A stretch of 64,000 nt of DNA, taken from Clostridiales bacterium. GTDB lineage: Bacteria; Bacillota; Clostridia; Oscillospirales; Oscillospiraceae. The notes below the pieces were generated by a model. That model was not told the origin of the DNA. It searched no databases and was given only the letters and a program-made list of their open reading frames with translations. How positions within the stretch are numbered: the first letter of the stretch is position 1; every line of letters starts with the position of its first letter. The stretch covers positions 62,001-126,000 of the forward strand of contig JALFAD010000080.1 of the NCBI GenBank assembly GCA_022772525.1. The letters are read 5' to 3'. Of this stretch, positions 36,837-45,102 are shown in pieces. The position numbers and the translations under genes are program-made.

Positions 36837-39743
36837 GTGCGCAGACGCCTGGCAGCAATGCTGGCCGCCATTGCCCTTTGCATTGGCTTGGGGGCGGTGG
36901 GCATTCAATATTATGGTTTTGTGACCCGAACCATCTATACGGAAAGTACGGAGCATCTGCGGGAAATCTACCATCAGGCCAACCAGTCCCTTTATTCGCT
37001 GGTGGGCAGGAACTGGGGGGCCATGCATATGTGGACCCCCTACCTGCAAAGCACACTGAGTGACCGCCAGATGGAATCTTTTGCCGCCAAGGCAAAGGAG
37101 GAGACCGGTTTTACGGACTTCTACTTCATCTCCCGGGAGGGCAGCTACCGGACGGTGTCCGGTGACAGCGGGTACCTCGACATGAAGGAGGAGCTGCCTG
37201 CCCTGATTCTGGAGCATAAGGATGTTGTGGTGAACGCTGTGGTGCCGGGACGGCCCCAGATTATGGTATTCGCCGTTCCGGCTGCGCACGGAAGCTATCA
37301 GGGCTTTGCGTATGAAGCCATTGCAATCAGCTTTACCAATGATGACCTGGTAAAATCGCTGGAGATTACCGCTTTTAACGGGCAGTCCAACAGCTACGTG
37401 GTGCGTCCGGATGGACGGGTCGTGGTGGACGGCTCGAACGGACAGTACAGGGCGATCTATAATGTGCTTGCCATGCTGCGGGAATACGCAAATCTGAGCG
37501 AGGAAGCCATCGATACCATCAGCGGCGATTTCCACAGCGGAAATTCCGGCGCGGCGGTGTTTGAAGCCGGGGGTGTCAGCTACTATCTGGTTTACGAATC
37601 CGCGAATTTTGAGGATTGGGTTGTTCTGGGCATCGTACCAACGGCAATCGTGAATGCCAGCATGAACCGGCTTCAGTCCACCACGCTGATTTTGGTGACA
37701 GTCGTTGCCGCCGGTATCGCGGTGACGCTGCTGATCTATGTCATTCGGAGGAACCGGAGAAACCTGCGGAAAAAGGATACGGAGCTGCTTTATCGGGAGG
37801 AACTGTTTGCCGCCCTGTCTGGCAAGGTGGACGATATTTTCATGATGCTGGGCGCAAAGGACCTCCGCGTGGACTACCTCAGCCCCAATGTAGAAAAGCT
37901 GGTGGGCATTCCGGAGGAGGAGGCCCGGGCGAATATCCGCGTTTTGGACGAGACGGCAAAAAATCGGGAGATCCCTCTGATTTTTGACCAGCTGCTGGCA
38001 ATCCAGCCCGGACAGCAGGTGGACTGGGACCGGGAATATGTCCATCGCAAGACCGGAGAGGACCGCTGGTTCCGCGGCACAGCCCTGTGCCGGGAGATCC
38101 GGGGACGTAAGAAATACATTCTGGTGCTGTCCGACCGAACCAAGGAAAGACGGACCAATCGGGCCCTTGAGGACGCGGTCAACGTGGCCCAGAGCGCAAA
38201 CAAGGCAAAGAGCACCTTCCTGACCAATATGTCCCATGACATCCGCACGCCCATGAATGCCATCATCGGCTTTACCACGCTGGCAATCGCCAATGTTGGC
38301 AGTACGGAAAAGGTCAAGGACTATCTGTCGAAGATTCTTTCCTCCAGCAACCACCTGCTGAGCCTGATTAATGATGTGCTGGATATGAGCCGCATTGAAA
38401 GCGGAAAGCTCCATATCGAGGAGCAGGAGGCCAACCTGGCGGATATTTTTCACGATCTCAAGAACATTATCAGCGGTCAGATTGACGCCAAGCAGCTGGA
38501 GCTGTACATGGACATCATGGATGTGGCGGATGAGGACGTGTACTGCGACAAGACCCGCCTGAATCAGGTGCTGCTGAACCTGTTGTCCAACGCCATCAAG
38601 TTTACGCCCCCCGGCGGTACCGTGTCCGTCCGGGTTTCCCAGCTGCCCAATGCCCCGCAGGGGAAGGGCCTGTACGAAATCCGGGTGAAGGATACGGGAA
38701 TTGGCATGAGTCAGGAGTTTGCCGCTCACATATTTGAGCCTTTTGAGCGGGAACAAACCACTGCCGTCAGCCGCACGCAAGGCACCGGCTTGGGCATGGC
38801 AATTACCAAGAACATCCTTGATATGATGGGCGGCGAGATTGAAGTGTTCACCCGGCAGGGAAAGGGCACCGAGTTCGTCATCCGTCTGGCTTTGCGGCTG
38901 CAATCCGCACGCCGGAACGTGGAAAAAATCCGGGAGCTGGTGGACCTGAAGGCGCTGGTGGTAGACGATGACTTTAACACCTGTGACAGCGTGACAAAAA
39001 TGCTGGTGAAGGTGGGAATGCGATCGGAGTGGACAATGTTCGGCAAGGAGGCCGTCCTCCGGGCCAGACAGTCCATCGAGATGAACGATCCCTTCCATGC
39101 CTACATCATTGACTGGCGGCTGCCGGATATGAACGGCATCGAAGTGACCCGCCAGATTCGCGCACTGGGGGATGATACACCCATCATCATCCTCACCGCC
39201 TACGACTGGGCGGACATTGAAATTGAGGCGAAGGCGGCGGGCGTCACCGCATTCTGCGCCAAGCCCATGTTCCTGTCCGACCTGCGGGAGTCCCTGCTGA
39301 CGGCTCTGGAGCAGATGAAGAACCGGGGAAGCCTGCCCCCGGCCAGTGAGGCGGGGAGCTTCCGGGGAAAACACCTGCTGCTGGCGGAGGACAACGACCT
39401 GAACCGGGAGATTGCACTGGAAGTGCTTGACGAGTACGGCTTTGTCATCGATACAGCGGAAAACGGTTCCGCGGCGGTGCATAAGGTTTCCACCGCCGCA
39501 CCGGGCACCTATGATCTGGTGCTGATGGATATTCAGATGCCGGTGATGGACGGCCTTGAGGCGACCCGCCGCATCCGCGCGTTGGAAAACCCGGCGCTTT
39601 CTCATATCCCCATCATCGCCATGACCGCCAACGCCTTCGATGAAGACCGCCGGGCAGCGGCCCGGTGCGGGATGAACGGCTTTATTTCCAAGCCCATCGA
39701 CATTGACGAGGTGGTGGCGACGCTGCATCAAATTTTCGGCTGA
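36837..39743 (+). CDS. Hybrid sensor histidine kinase with two receiver domains
   Basis: 968 residues from GTG 36837 after GGAGGGG. Order: membrane helix (~5-25); extracellular Cache-like domain to ~270, with FYFISREGSYRTVSGDSG; second helix (~283-303, LILVTVVAAGIAVTLLIYVI); PAS-type domain (~320-430); HisKA with NMSHDIRTPMNAI (His467); HATPase with LSNAIKFTPPGG, DTGIGM and GTGLGMAI; receiver 1 (Asp759 in YIIDWRLPDMNG); receiver 2 (Asp898 in LVLMDIQMPVMDG). No HPt or DNA-binding output domain is present, so the signal must pass to a partner elsewhere. Clustered with two binding-protein fusions, it probably senses their ligand. Confidence 0.9.
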   Translation: MRRRLAAMLAAIALCIGLGAVGIQYYGFVTRTIYTESTEHLREIYHQANQSLYSLVGRNWGAMHMWTPYLQSTLSDRQMESFAAKAKEETGFTDFYFISREGSYRTVSGDSGYLDMKEELPALILEHKDVVVNAVVPGRPQIMVFAVPAAHGSYQGFAYEAIAISFTNDDLVKSLEITAFNGQSNSYVVRPDGRVVVDGSNGQYRAIYNVLAMLREYANLSEEAIDTISGDFHSGNSGAAVFEAGGVSYYLVYESANFEDWVVLGIVPTAIVNASMNRLQSTTLILVTVVAAGIAVTLLIYVIRRNRRNLRKKDTELLYREELFAALSGKVDDIFMMLGAKDLRVDYLSPNVEKLVGIPEEEARANIRVLDETAKNREIPLIFDQLLAIQPGQQVDWDREYVHRKTGEDRWFRGTALCREIRGRKKYILVLSDRTKERRTNRALEDAVNVAQSANKAKSTFLTNMSHDIRTPMNAIIGFTTLAIANVGSTEKVKDYLSKILSSSNHLLSLINDVLDMSRIESGKLHIEEQEANLADIFHDLKNIISGQIDAKQLELYMDIMDVADEDVYCDKTRLNQVLLNLLSNAIKFTPPGGTVSVRVSQLPNAPQGKGLYEIRVKDTGIGMSQEFAAHIFEPFEREQTTAVSRTQGTGLGMAITKNILDMMGGEIEVFTRQGKGTEFVIRLALRLQSARRNVEKIRELVDLKALVVDDDFNTCDSVTKMLVKVGMRSEWTMFGKEAVLRARQSIEMNDPFHAYIIDWRLPDMNGIEVTRQIRALGDDTPIIILTAYDWADIEIEAKAAGVTAFCAKPMFLSDLRESLLTALEQMKNRGSLPPASEAGSFRGKHLLLAEDNDLNREIALEVLDEYGFVIDTAENGSAAVHKVSTAAPGTYDLVLMDIQMPVMDGLEATRRIRALENPALSHIPIIAMTANAFDEDRRAAARCGMNGFISKPIDIDEVVATLHQIFG

Positions 39744-39750
39744 AATAAAA

Positions 39751-39781
39751 TGTGCCCCTCTTTCTGTGAGAAAGAGGGGCA
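39751..39781. terminator. Bidirectional terminator
   Basis: TGCCCCTCTTTC pairs perfectly with GAAAGAGGGGCA around TGTGA. It separates the convergent kinase and rhodanese genes. Confidence 0.7.
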
Positions 39782-39790
39782 TATTTATGG

Positions 39791-40192
39791 TCAGGATTGT
39801 CCGCTGCCGGAGACGGTCTCCCTGGTCCAGCTGAGGATGCCGCCGAATTCCACAACGTTGGTGTAGCCGGCGTTTGCCAGCTTTTCGGCGGCCTGTTTGC
39901 TGCGGTTGCCGCTACGGCAATAGACAAGAATCAACTGTTCCTTGTCGGGAAGCTCCGAAATCTCACCGGAACCGATGGCTTCATTGGGGACACAGATTGC
40001 GCCGGGAATGTGGCCCTGCTCGTATTCCTGCTGAGTGCGCACATCCAGAAGAATGTAGTCCGTTTCCGATTCCATCATGGCGGCGGCTTCCTCAGGGTTG
40101 ACCTGACGGTAAGCGGGTGTTTTTTTCCCGCCGCAGCCGGTGAGCAGCAAAATCGCCCCAATTGCGGCAAGAAGCCTGAAAGCTGTTTTCAT
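39791..40192 (-). CDS. Rhodanese-domain lipoprotein
   Basis: 133 residues with lipobox LLTGC (Cys20). Rhodanese fold: VNPEEAAAMMESETDYILLDVRTQQEYEQGHIPGAI and the active-site loop VYCRSGNRSKQAAEKL, with the catalytic Cys in CRSGNR. Single-domain rhodaneses carry a persulfide and transfer sulfur to thiophilic acceptors. This one should be anchored to the outer face of the membrane. It is monocistronic. Confidence 0.9.
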   Translation of the reverse strand: MKTAFRLLAAIGAILLLTGCGGKKTPAYRQVNPEEAAAMMESETDYILLDVRTQQEYEQGHIPGAICVPNEAIGSGEISELPDKEQLILVYCRSGNRSKQAAEKLANAGYTNVVEFGGILSWTRETVSGSGQS

Positions 40193-40217
40193 ATCCGTTC
40201 CTCCTTTGATGGACGCC

Positions 40218-40307
40218 TTATCCCAGGTAGCCGTGGGTTATTTTCTGCAAAATCCGTCGGTTTGCCTGAAGAGCATCTTCCATGGCGAAAGCCCGGGCGG
40301 CTTCCAT
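40218..40307 (-). CDS. Possible 29-residue protein
   Basis: ATG at 40307 is preceded by AGAGAGGAAC and lies 22 bases after the HAD gene stop: MEAARAFAMEDALQANRRIL, QKITHGYLG. One amphipathic helix. The good ribosome site and its position in the operon are the only support. Confidence 0.35.
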   Translation of the reverse strand: MEAARAFAMEDALQANRRILQKITHGYLG

Positions 40308-40329
40308 GATGTTCCTCTCTTTCGTAGCG

Positions 40330-41004
40330 TTAATCCAGAAGCGCAATGACATCTGCCAGCGCATCCGCTTTGGCGTACAGCAGGGACAGGGTATCCGCAC
40401 CGGGGCAATCCTGATCGGGAATCAGCACCGGCAGGCAGCCGGCCCGGTAAGCCGACAGGATTCCGGCGGGGGAGTCCTCCAGCGCAAGGCAGACACCGGG
40501 CGGGAGCCCCAGCTCCGCCGCACCCCGCAGATAGATGTCCGGCTCCGGCTTGCCCTTGGGCACGTCATAGCCGGTGACAACCTTCTGAAAGCGGTGATAC
40601 AGGTTCAGCGGTGTCAGGTAGCACGCCAGCCTTTGCCGGGGGGAGGAGCTGGTGATGGCGCAGGGAATGCCCCGCTGATCCAGCGCGTCCAGCAAAGCAA
40701 AAATCCCCTCCTTTGCTGCTACGCCCTCCTTTGCAATGAAAGCGTCCATCAGTTCGATGCGTTTTAAGCGGATGGTGGTGTAATCGGCCTTCGGGCCAAA
40801 CAGTTCGTGAAATTTTTCCTGCCCGGCGGTTTTATTGAGACTGCGCATTTGCAGGGACTGCTCCTTCGTCATGGGAAAACCAAAAAAGTGACAGGCCTCC
40901 ATCCAGAACCGAGAGTACAGGCGCTCCGTGTCCAGAATGACTCCGTCCACGTCGAACAGTACGCCCCGGACCGGGGCCTTTTCTTTATATAAAGTAATCG
41001 CCAT
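40330..41004 (-). CDS. HAD-superfamily phosphatase (beta-phosphoglucomutase-like)
   Basis: 224 residues. Motif I is VLFDVDGVILDTERLYSRFW (DxDG, with the second Asp present), the cap domain follows, motif II is AITSSSPRQ, motif III includes KPEPDIYLRGAAELG, and motif IV is ALEDSPAGILSAYRAG (ED-S-xxG). This is the subfamily I layout of beta-phosphoglucomutase and related sugar-phosphate phosphatases. The exact substrate cannot be told. Confidence 0.88.
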   Translation of the reverse strand: MAITLYKEKAPVRGVLFDVDGVILDTERLYSRFWMEACHFFGFPMTKEQSLQMRSLNKTAGQEKFHELFGPKADYTTIRLKRIELMDAFIAKEGVAAKEGIFALLDALDQRGIPCAITSSSPRQRLACYLTPLNLYHRFQKVVTGYDVPKGKPEPDIYLRGAAELGLPPGVCLALEDSPAGILSAYRAGCLPVLIPDQDCPGADTLSLLYAKADALADVIALLD

Positions 41005-41028
41005 GCTCGTCAGCCTCCCTCATTTTGA

Positions 41029-41126
41029 GTTGACAATTGACAGTTGACAATTAAGGAGTCCCTGCGGGACAAATTTTATTTCTTCCTCATACCATAATTG
41101 TCTATTGTCCATTGTCAATTGTCAAC
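41029..41126. repeat. Palindromic TTGACAATT repeat
   Basis: The left arm GTTGACAATTGACAGTTGAC (41029 on, extending to 41053) and the right arm ending ATTGTCAATTGTCAAC (to 41126) are inverted copies built from a TTGACAATTGACA word. A small hairpin GTCCCTGCGGGAC sits between them. This looks like a non-autonomous palindromic repeat between divergent genes; the embedded TTGACA words could act as -35 boxes. Confidence 0.6.
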
Positions 41127-41195
41127 AGTTTTTTTGAAAAATGCCGCTAGGAATTTTGAAACAAATGTGCTATGATATGCGAAGAGGTGAAAACC

Positions 41196-41339
41196 ATGGA
41201 GGAAAAGGAAGAATTGGAGCGGCAGGAAGGCTATGCGCCCCGCCCGGCGTGGCAGGTCTGGGGCGCGCGGATTGGCCTTGCGCTGTTTCTTTTGCTGGTG
41301 ATCGGGCAGATTGTGAACATGGCCCGCGGGGGGCTGTAA
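41196..41339 (+). CDS. Small membrane protein upstream of ruvC
   Basis: 47 residues after GAAGAGGTG: MEEKEELERQEGYAPRPAWQ then VWGARIGLALFLLLVIGQIV, NMARGGL. A charged N-terminus and one transmembrane helix. Its TAA overlaps the ruvC ATG (TAATG), so the two are translationally coupled. No function is known; the coupling argues that it is real. Confidence 0.6.
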   Translation: MEEKEELERQEGYAPRPAWQVWGARIGLALFLLLVIGQIVNMARGGL

Positions 41340-41836
41340 TGCGAATCCTTGGAATCGACCCGGGCTACGGCATTACGGGCTTCGGGCTGATCGAAGCCCA
41401 GCGGGGGCAGTACCAGCTTCTCAACTGCGGCGCCATCACCACGGCGCCGAATACGGAGTTCGCCTGGCGGCTGGAAGTGATCTACAACGATATGGTGGAG
41501 CTTCTGCGGGTATCCCAGCCGGAGGCGGTAGCCATCGAGGAACTGTTCTTCGGGCAGAACGTGACCACAGGCATCAACGTAGCCCAAAGCCGCGGGGTGA
41601 TTCTGCTGGCGGTGCGGCAGGCGGGCGTGCCGATTTTTGAGTACAAGCCCATGCAGGTCAAGCAGGCGGTGGTGGGCTACGGCAACGCCACGAAGCATCA
41701 GGTGCAGGATATGACGAAACGGCTGCTGCATCTGAGCGCAGTACCCAAGCCGGACGACGCGGCGGATGCCGTGGCCATTGCCCTGTGCCACGCCCGGTCC
41801 AGTACGTCATTGCTTGCGCAGGTACAGCGGCAATAA
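41339..41836 (+). CDS. ruvC: Holliday junction endonuclease RuvC
   Basis: 165 residues. The acidic active site is complete: MRILGIDPGYGITGFG (Asp7), VAIEELFFGQNV (Glu), and KPDDAADAVAIALCHA with the final Asp pair. RuvC resolves Holliday junctions together with RuvAB, whose genes follow in the same direction. Start at ATG 41339 agrees with the family length. Confidence 0.95.
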   Translation: MRILGIDPGYGITGFGLIEAQRGQYQLLNCGAITTAPNTEFAWRLEVIYNDMVELLRVSQPEAVAIEELFFGQNVTTGINVAQSRGVILLAVRQAGVPIFEYKPMQVKQAVVGYGNATKHQVQDMTKRLLHLSAVPKPDDAADAVAIALCHARSSTSLLAQVQRQ

Positions 41837-41860
41837 CATGACATTTCGGAGGTTTTCTCT

Positions 41861-42466
41861 ATGTTATACTATGTTTCCGGCAAAGTAACCGTTTTGGAGC
41901 CGGGACTGGCGGTGATCGACTGCGGCGGCGTTGGCTACGGCTGCCGGGTTACCGCCTATACTGCCGGACAGCTGAAGCTGAATCAGAATGCGAAGCTGTA
42001 TATTACCGAGTCCATCCGGGAGGATGCCTTCGATTTGTACGGCTTTTCCAGCCGGGAGGAGCAGCGCTGCTATGAGCTGCTGACTTCCGTCAACGGTGTC
42101 GGCCCCAAGGCGGCCATGGCGATTCTGTCCGCCGGCGGGCCTCAGAATTTTACCTTAGCCGTCATGACCGGGGACGAAAAGATGCTCACCGCCGCTCAGG
42201 GCATCGGCAAGAAAATTGCCCAGCGGATTATTTTGGAACTGAAGGACAAAATCGGCGGAGGCGGCATGGAGCTGGACTTCTCCGCCGGAACCGCCGCCGC
42301 TGCGCCTGCCCAGCAGGGAAGCAGCGCGGCACTGGCCCACGCGGCCCTGCAGGAGCTGGGGTATTCCCCCGCAGAGATCAGCGCGGCGCTGAAGGGTGTG
42401 GATCCCAACGCGTCCACCGAGGAAATGGTGCGCTACGCTTTGCGGGCAATGGTCATGAAGGGATAG
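41861..42466 (+). CDS. ruvA: Holliday junction branch migration protein RuvA
   Basis: 201 residues after GGAGG. Domain I (MLYYVSGKVTVLEPGLAVID), then the two helix-hairpin-helix motifs in ELLTSVNGVGPKAAMAIL and LTAAQGIGKKIAQRIILEL. An Ala-rich linker and a C-terminal domain III (LGYSPAEISAALKGV) follow. It forms the tetramer that holds the junction flat for RuvB. Typical length. Confidence 0.95.
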   Translation: MLYYVSGKVTVLEPGLAVIDCGGVGYGCRVTAYTAGQLKLNQNAKLYITESIREDAFDLYGFSSREEQRCYELLTSVNGVGPKAAMAILSAGGPQNFTLAVMTGDEKMLTAAQGIGKKIAQRIILELKDKIGGGGMELDFSAGTAAAAPAQQGSSAALAHAALQELGYSPAEISAALKGVDPNASTEEMVRYALRAMVMKG

Positions 42467-42473
42467 ACCATCC

Positions 42474-42501
42474 GCAGGGCGGGGTCATGACCCCGCCCTA
42501 C
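42474..42501. repeat. GTAGGGCGG palindrome, copy 1
   Basis: A near-perfect 28-base palindrome, GCAGGGCGGGGTCA with TGACCCCGCCCTAC, in the 54-base gap between ruvA and ruvB. Related copies are at 51287-51314 and 52885-52912. Confidence 0.7.
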
Positions 42502-42520
42502 AGAACGTCTGGAGGATCGT

Positions 42521-43558
42521 ATGAGTTTAGAATTTTCACAGGAACTGGACAACCCTATTGTTTCCCCCACCTTCGCGCCACAGGACGCGGGGGAAATCGG
42601 CCTGCGGCCCAAGCTGCTGGCGGACTACACCGGTCAGGAGAAGGCGAAAAGCAACCTGTCCGTTTATATCGAAGCGGCCCGCCGCCGCAATGAGCCGCTG
42701 GATCATACCCTGCTCTACGGCCCGCCAGGTCTGGGTAAGACCACGCTGGCGGGGGTGATTGCCAACGAAATGGGGGCGGGCATCCGGGTCACCTCCGGCC
42801 CCGCCATTGAAAAGCCAGGGGATCTGGCGGCGCTGCTGACCAACCTGAACCCGGGGGACATCCTGTTTATTGATGAAATCCACCGCCTGAACCGGGTGGT
42901 GGAGGAGATTCTGTACCCCGCCATGGAGGACTTTGCCATCGACATCATCGTGGGCAAGGGCCCCAGCGCCAACTCCATCCGCCTGGATTTGCCCAAATTC
43001 ACGCTGGTGGGGGCCACCACCCGGGCGGGCCAGCTGTCCGCGCCGCTGCGGGATCGGTTCGGCGTGAATCTGCGGCTGGAGCTGTACACACCGGAGGAGC
43101 TGGCGAAAATTGTCACCCGTTCCGCCACCATTCTGGGAATGCCCATTGAGGAAGCGGGAGCTATGGAAATCGCCTCCCGGAGCCGGGGCACCCCCCGAAT
43201 TGCCAACCGTTTTCTGCGGCGGGTCCGTGACTTTGCCGAGGTCATGGGCGACGGCACCATCACCAGAGAGGCCGCCAAGCTTGCCCTGAAACGTCTGGAG
43301 GTGGATGAGTTGGGCCTTGACAACATCGACCGCCGGATGCTCACCGCCATCATTCAGAATTACGGCGGCGGCCCGGTGGGACTGGAAACTCTGGCTGCCA
43401 CCATCGGCGAGGAGGCCGTGACGCTGGAGGATGTGTACGAGCCGTACCTGATGCAGCTGGGTTTCCTGACCCGCACCCCCCGGGGCCGCTGCGTCACGGC
43501 CCTTGCCTACGACCATCTGCACATTCCCTATGAGGGGCAGACGCAATTTTCCATTTAA
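42521..43558 (+). CDS. ruvB: Holliday junction branch migration ATPase RuvB
   Basis: 345 residues. N-terminal [19 protein letters not shown], Walker [21 protein letters not shown], Walker [21 protein letters not shown], sensor 1 [20 protein letters not shown] and the Arg finger in that block. A C-terminal winged helix ends [14 protein letters not shown]. RuvB is the hexameric motor that drives branch migration at junctions bound by RuvA. Last gene of ruvC-A-B. Confidence 0.96.
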   Translation: MSLEFSQELDNPIVSPTFAPQDAGEIGLRPKLLADYTGQEKAKSNLSVYIEAARRRNEPLDHTLLYGPPGLGKTTLAGVIANEMGAGIRVTSGPAIEKPGDLAALLTNLNPGDILFIDEIHRLNRVVEEILYPAMEDFAIDIIVGKGPSANSIRLDLPKFTLVGATTRAGQLSAPLRDRFGVNLRLELYTPEELAKIVTRSATILGMPIEEAGAMEIASRSRGTPRIANRFLRRVRDFAEVMGDGTITREAAKLALKRLEVDELGLDNIDRRMLTAIIQNYGGGPVGLETLAATIGEEAVTLEDVYEPYLMQLGFLTRTPRGRCVTALAYDHLHIPYEGQTQFSI

Positions 43559-43624
43559 TCGCAGAAAACCAGCACAGAAAGTTGCATAAATCAGAAATTA
43601 CTGGGGAAAATTTTTTATTAAGGA

Positions 43625-43653
43625 TTGACAAAATGTCCCCGTGTGTGTATAAT
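43625..43653 (+). promoter_or_regulatory. Promoter of the zinc-ribbon gene
   Basis: TTGACA (43625-43630), a 17-base spacer and TATAAT (43648-43653), a perfect consensus. Leader of ~100 bases. Confidence 0.85.
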
Positions 43654-43758
43654 CCGTCTTGTGGCAGAGTTTGCCATCCTAATCTATGACCCTGCGTTAT
43701 ATCATTTTTCAGGTGGAATTTCACGGGGCAACAACAAACCGAAGAGAGGTATTTTTTC

Positions 43759-44037
43759 ATGTACGAAGATAAGACTTTAGTGTGCAAAGAGTGCGGCAAC
43801 GAGTTCGTGTTCACCGCCGGTGAGCAGGAGTTCTACGCAGAGCGTGGCTTCCAGAATGAGCCTCAGCGCTGCAAGGCTTGCCGTGACGCTCGCAAGAACG
43901 CCACCCGTGCCCCCCGTGAGTTCTTCACCGCTACCTGCGCGCGCTGCGGCGGCGAGGCCAAGGTGCCCTTCCAGCCCAAGACTGACCGTCCTGTGTACTG
44001 CAGCGAGTGCTTCGCTCAGATGCGCGCCAACGGCTAA
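43759..44037 (+). CDS. Double zinc-ribbon protein
   Basis: 92 residues after GAAGAGAGG. The first ribbon is DKTLVCKECGNEFVFTAGEQ, EFYAERGFQNEPQRCKACRD (CxxC...CxxC). The second is ATCARCGGEAKVPFQPKTDR, PVYCSECFAQM (CxxC...CxxC). Both Cys quartets are complete. This small protein is widespread in Clostridia and is highly expressed when the promoter is this strong; its role is not established, and nucleic-acid binding is plausible. Confidence 0.85.
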   Translation: MYEDKTLVCKECGNEFVFTAGEQEFYAERGFQNEPQRCKACRDARKNATRAPREFFTATCARCGGEAKVPFQPKTDRPVYCSECFAQMRANG

Positions 44038-44140
44038 GCCTGAAAATGTACAAATAGGCAGCAGGGTCGGGAAACCGGCCCTGTTGTTTTTTTGCTTGTC
44101 TACGCCAGCAAACCGACAAATTGGAATTTGGCGTATCAAA

Positions 44141-44281
44141 GCCTTCCCCTTTGGGGAAGGTGCCCCCGCAGGGGGCGGAAGAGGGCGGTACTGCTTTCAA
44201 TGCACAGCAGAGGTTCGGCGAAAAGGTGTTTACCTCTTCCGACCTCGCTCACGCTCGGTCACCTTCCCCAAAGGGGAAGGC
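44141..44281. repeat. MITE-like element with 22-bp inverted ends
   Basis: GCCTTCCCCTTTGGGGAAGG plus TG at 44141-44162 is a perfect inverse of CA plus CCTTCCCCAAAGGGGAAGGC at 44260-44281. Each end is itself a hairpin. Outside the ends, ATTTGGCG and CGCCAAAT also pair. Partial copies of the CACCTTCCCC end occur inside the tail of the MarR gene (45050-45075) and perhaps at 16051. Confidence 0.7.
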
Positions 44282-44394
44282 ATTGGACCGCCAAATAACA
44301 ATTTATCTATCTGCTGAGTTAACCCGATAAGCTTTTTTTAATTCCGCGTTTTGTTTTCCATCCGTCCGGACTGGATGACCGGAGGTTTTGGGTC

Positions 44395-44426
44395 AGCCGC
44401 TTCCCAGGAAAGCGGCTTTTTTTCGT
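44395..44426 (+). terminator. Terminator
   Basis: AGCCGCTT pairs with AAGCGGCT around CCCAGGA, followed by TTTTTTT. Confidence 0.7.
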
Positions 44427-44583
44427 CCTCTTTCATTTCTGTCACCTCAGCTGTAGTATGTGCGCAGGCCGCGCCGGTCATACAAATGGGAAGAAATTGT
44501 AAACAATTTACAAAACCTCTTGCGAATTTTCGTAGAATCTGCTAGTATGTAGCGTGCTACGTATTTATTGGGGGGGTGATGAC

Positions 44584-45102
44584 TTGAATGTGCATTACGG
44601 GCACCTGATTCGGATTCTCCACTGGTGCACCGATCAGACCATGACGGATGCGCTGAATAAACTGAATTTGACTGCCGCACAGGGGCGGCTCATGGCCTTC
44701 GTTGTCCACCGGGGGGAGCAGCCCACCTATGCCAAGGATGTGGAGGCGGAGCTGCACCTGACCCATCCAACCGTCTCGGGCCTGCTGTCCCGGCTGGAAC
44801 AGAAGGGCTTTCTGGAACTGAAAACCGACTCCAACGACCGCCGGAGCAGACAGATCATCATTTCCGAGAAGGGCCTTGCCTGCCACGAGCGGATGCACGC
44901 GGTGATTACCGAAAACGAAAGCCGCATCGTTCAGGGCTTTACCCCGGAGGAAAAGACGCTGTTTACCCAGTTTTTGCAGCGCGCCATCGAAAATGTATGT
45001 CCGGTGCCTTGCGAGAATGAAGACACCTCTTCCGTCAGCCCTGCGGGCTGCCACCTTCCCCAGAGAGGAAGGCAAAATGAAAAGGAGGAAACCAAAACAT
45101 GA
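44584..45102 (+). CDS. MarR-family transcriptional regulator
   Basis: 172 residues from TTG 44584, preceded by GGGGGGTGATGAC. The winged HTH is complete: LTAAQGRLMAFVVHRGEQPT, then VEAELHLTHPTVSGLLSRLEQKGFL and the wing TDSNDRRSRQIIISEKG. The last ~25 residues (SSVSPAGCHLPQRGRQNEKE) are encoded by repeat-type sequence rather than MarR sequence, so the C-terminus has been extended by a repeat insertion. The stop overlaps the ABC exporter start (ATGA). MarR proteins in this position usually repress the linked exporter until a toxic ligand binds. Confidence 0.88.
   Translation: MNVHYGHLIRILHWCTDQTMTDALNKLNLTAAQGRLMAFVVHRGEQPTYAKDVEAELHLTHPTVSGLLSRLEQKGFLELKTDSNDRRSRQIIISEKGLACHERMHAVITENESRIVQGFTPEEKTLFTQFLQRAIENVCPVPCENEDTSSVSPAGCHLPQRGRQNEKEETKT

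Larger units (their letters stand above)
44038..44583. other. Intergenic stretch with a repeat element and a terminator
   Basis: No gene. Contains a short GGTCGGGAAACCGGCC hairpin with T-run right after the zinc-ribbon gene (near 44065-44095), a 141-base inverted-repeat element (44141-44281) and a terminator (44395-44426). Confidence 0.5.

Noticed and set aside
36783..39782. A 999-codon open frame on the minus strand opposite the hybrid kinase
   Set aside because: Low-complexity His/Gln/Gly-rich translation with no domain signature; it mirrors the codon bias of the real gene on the other strand.
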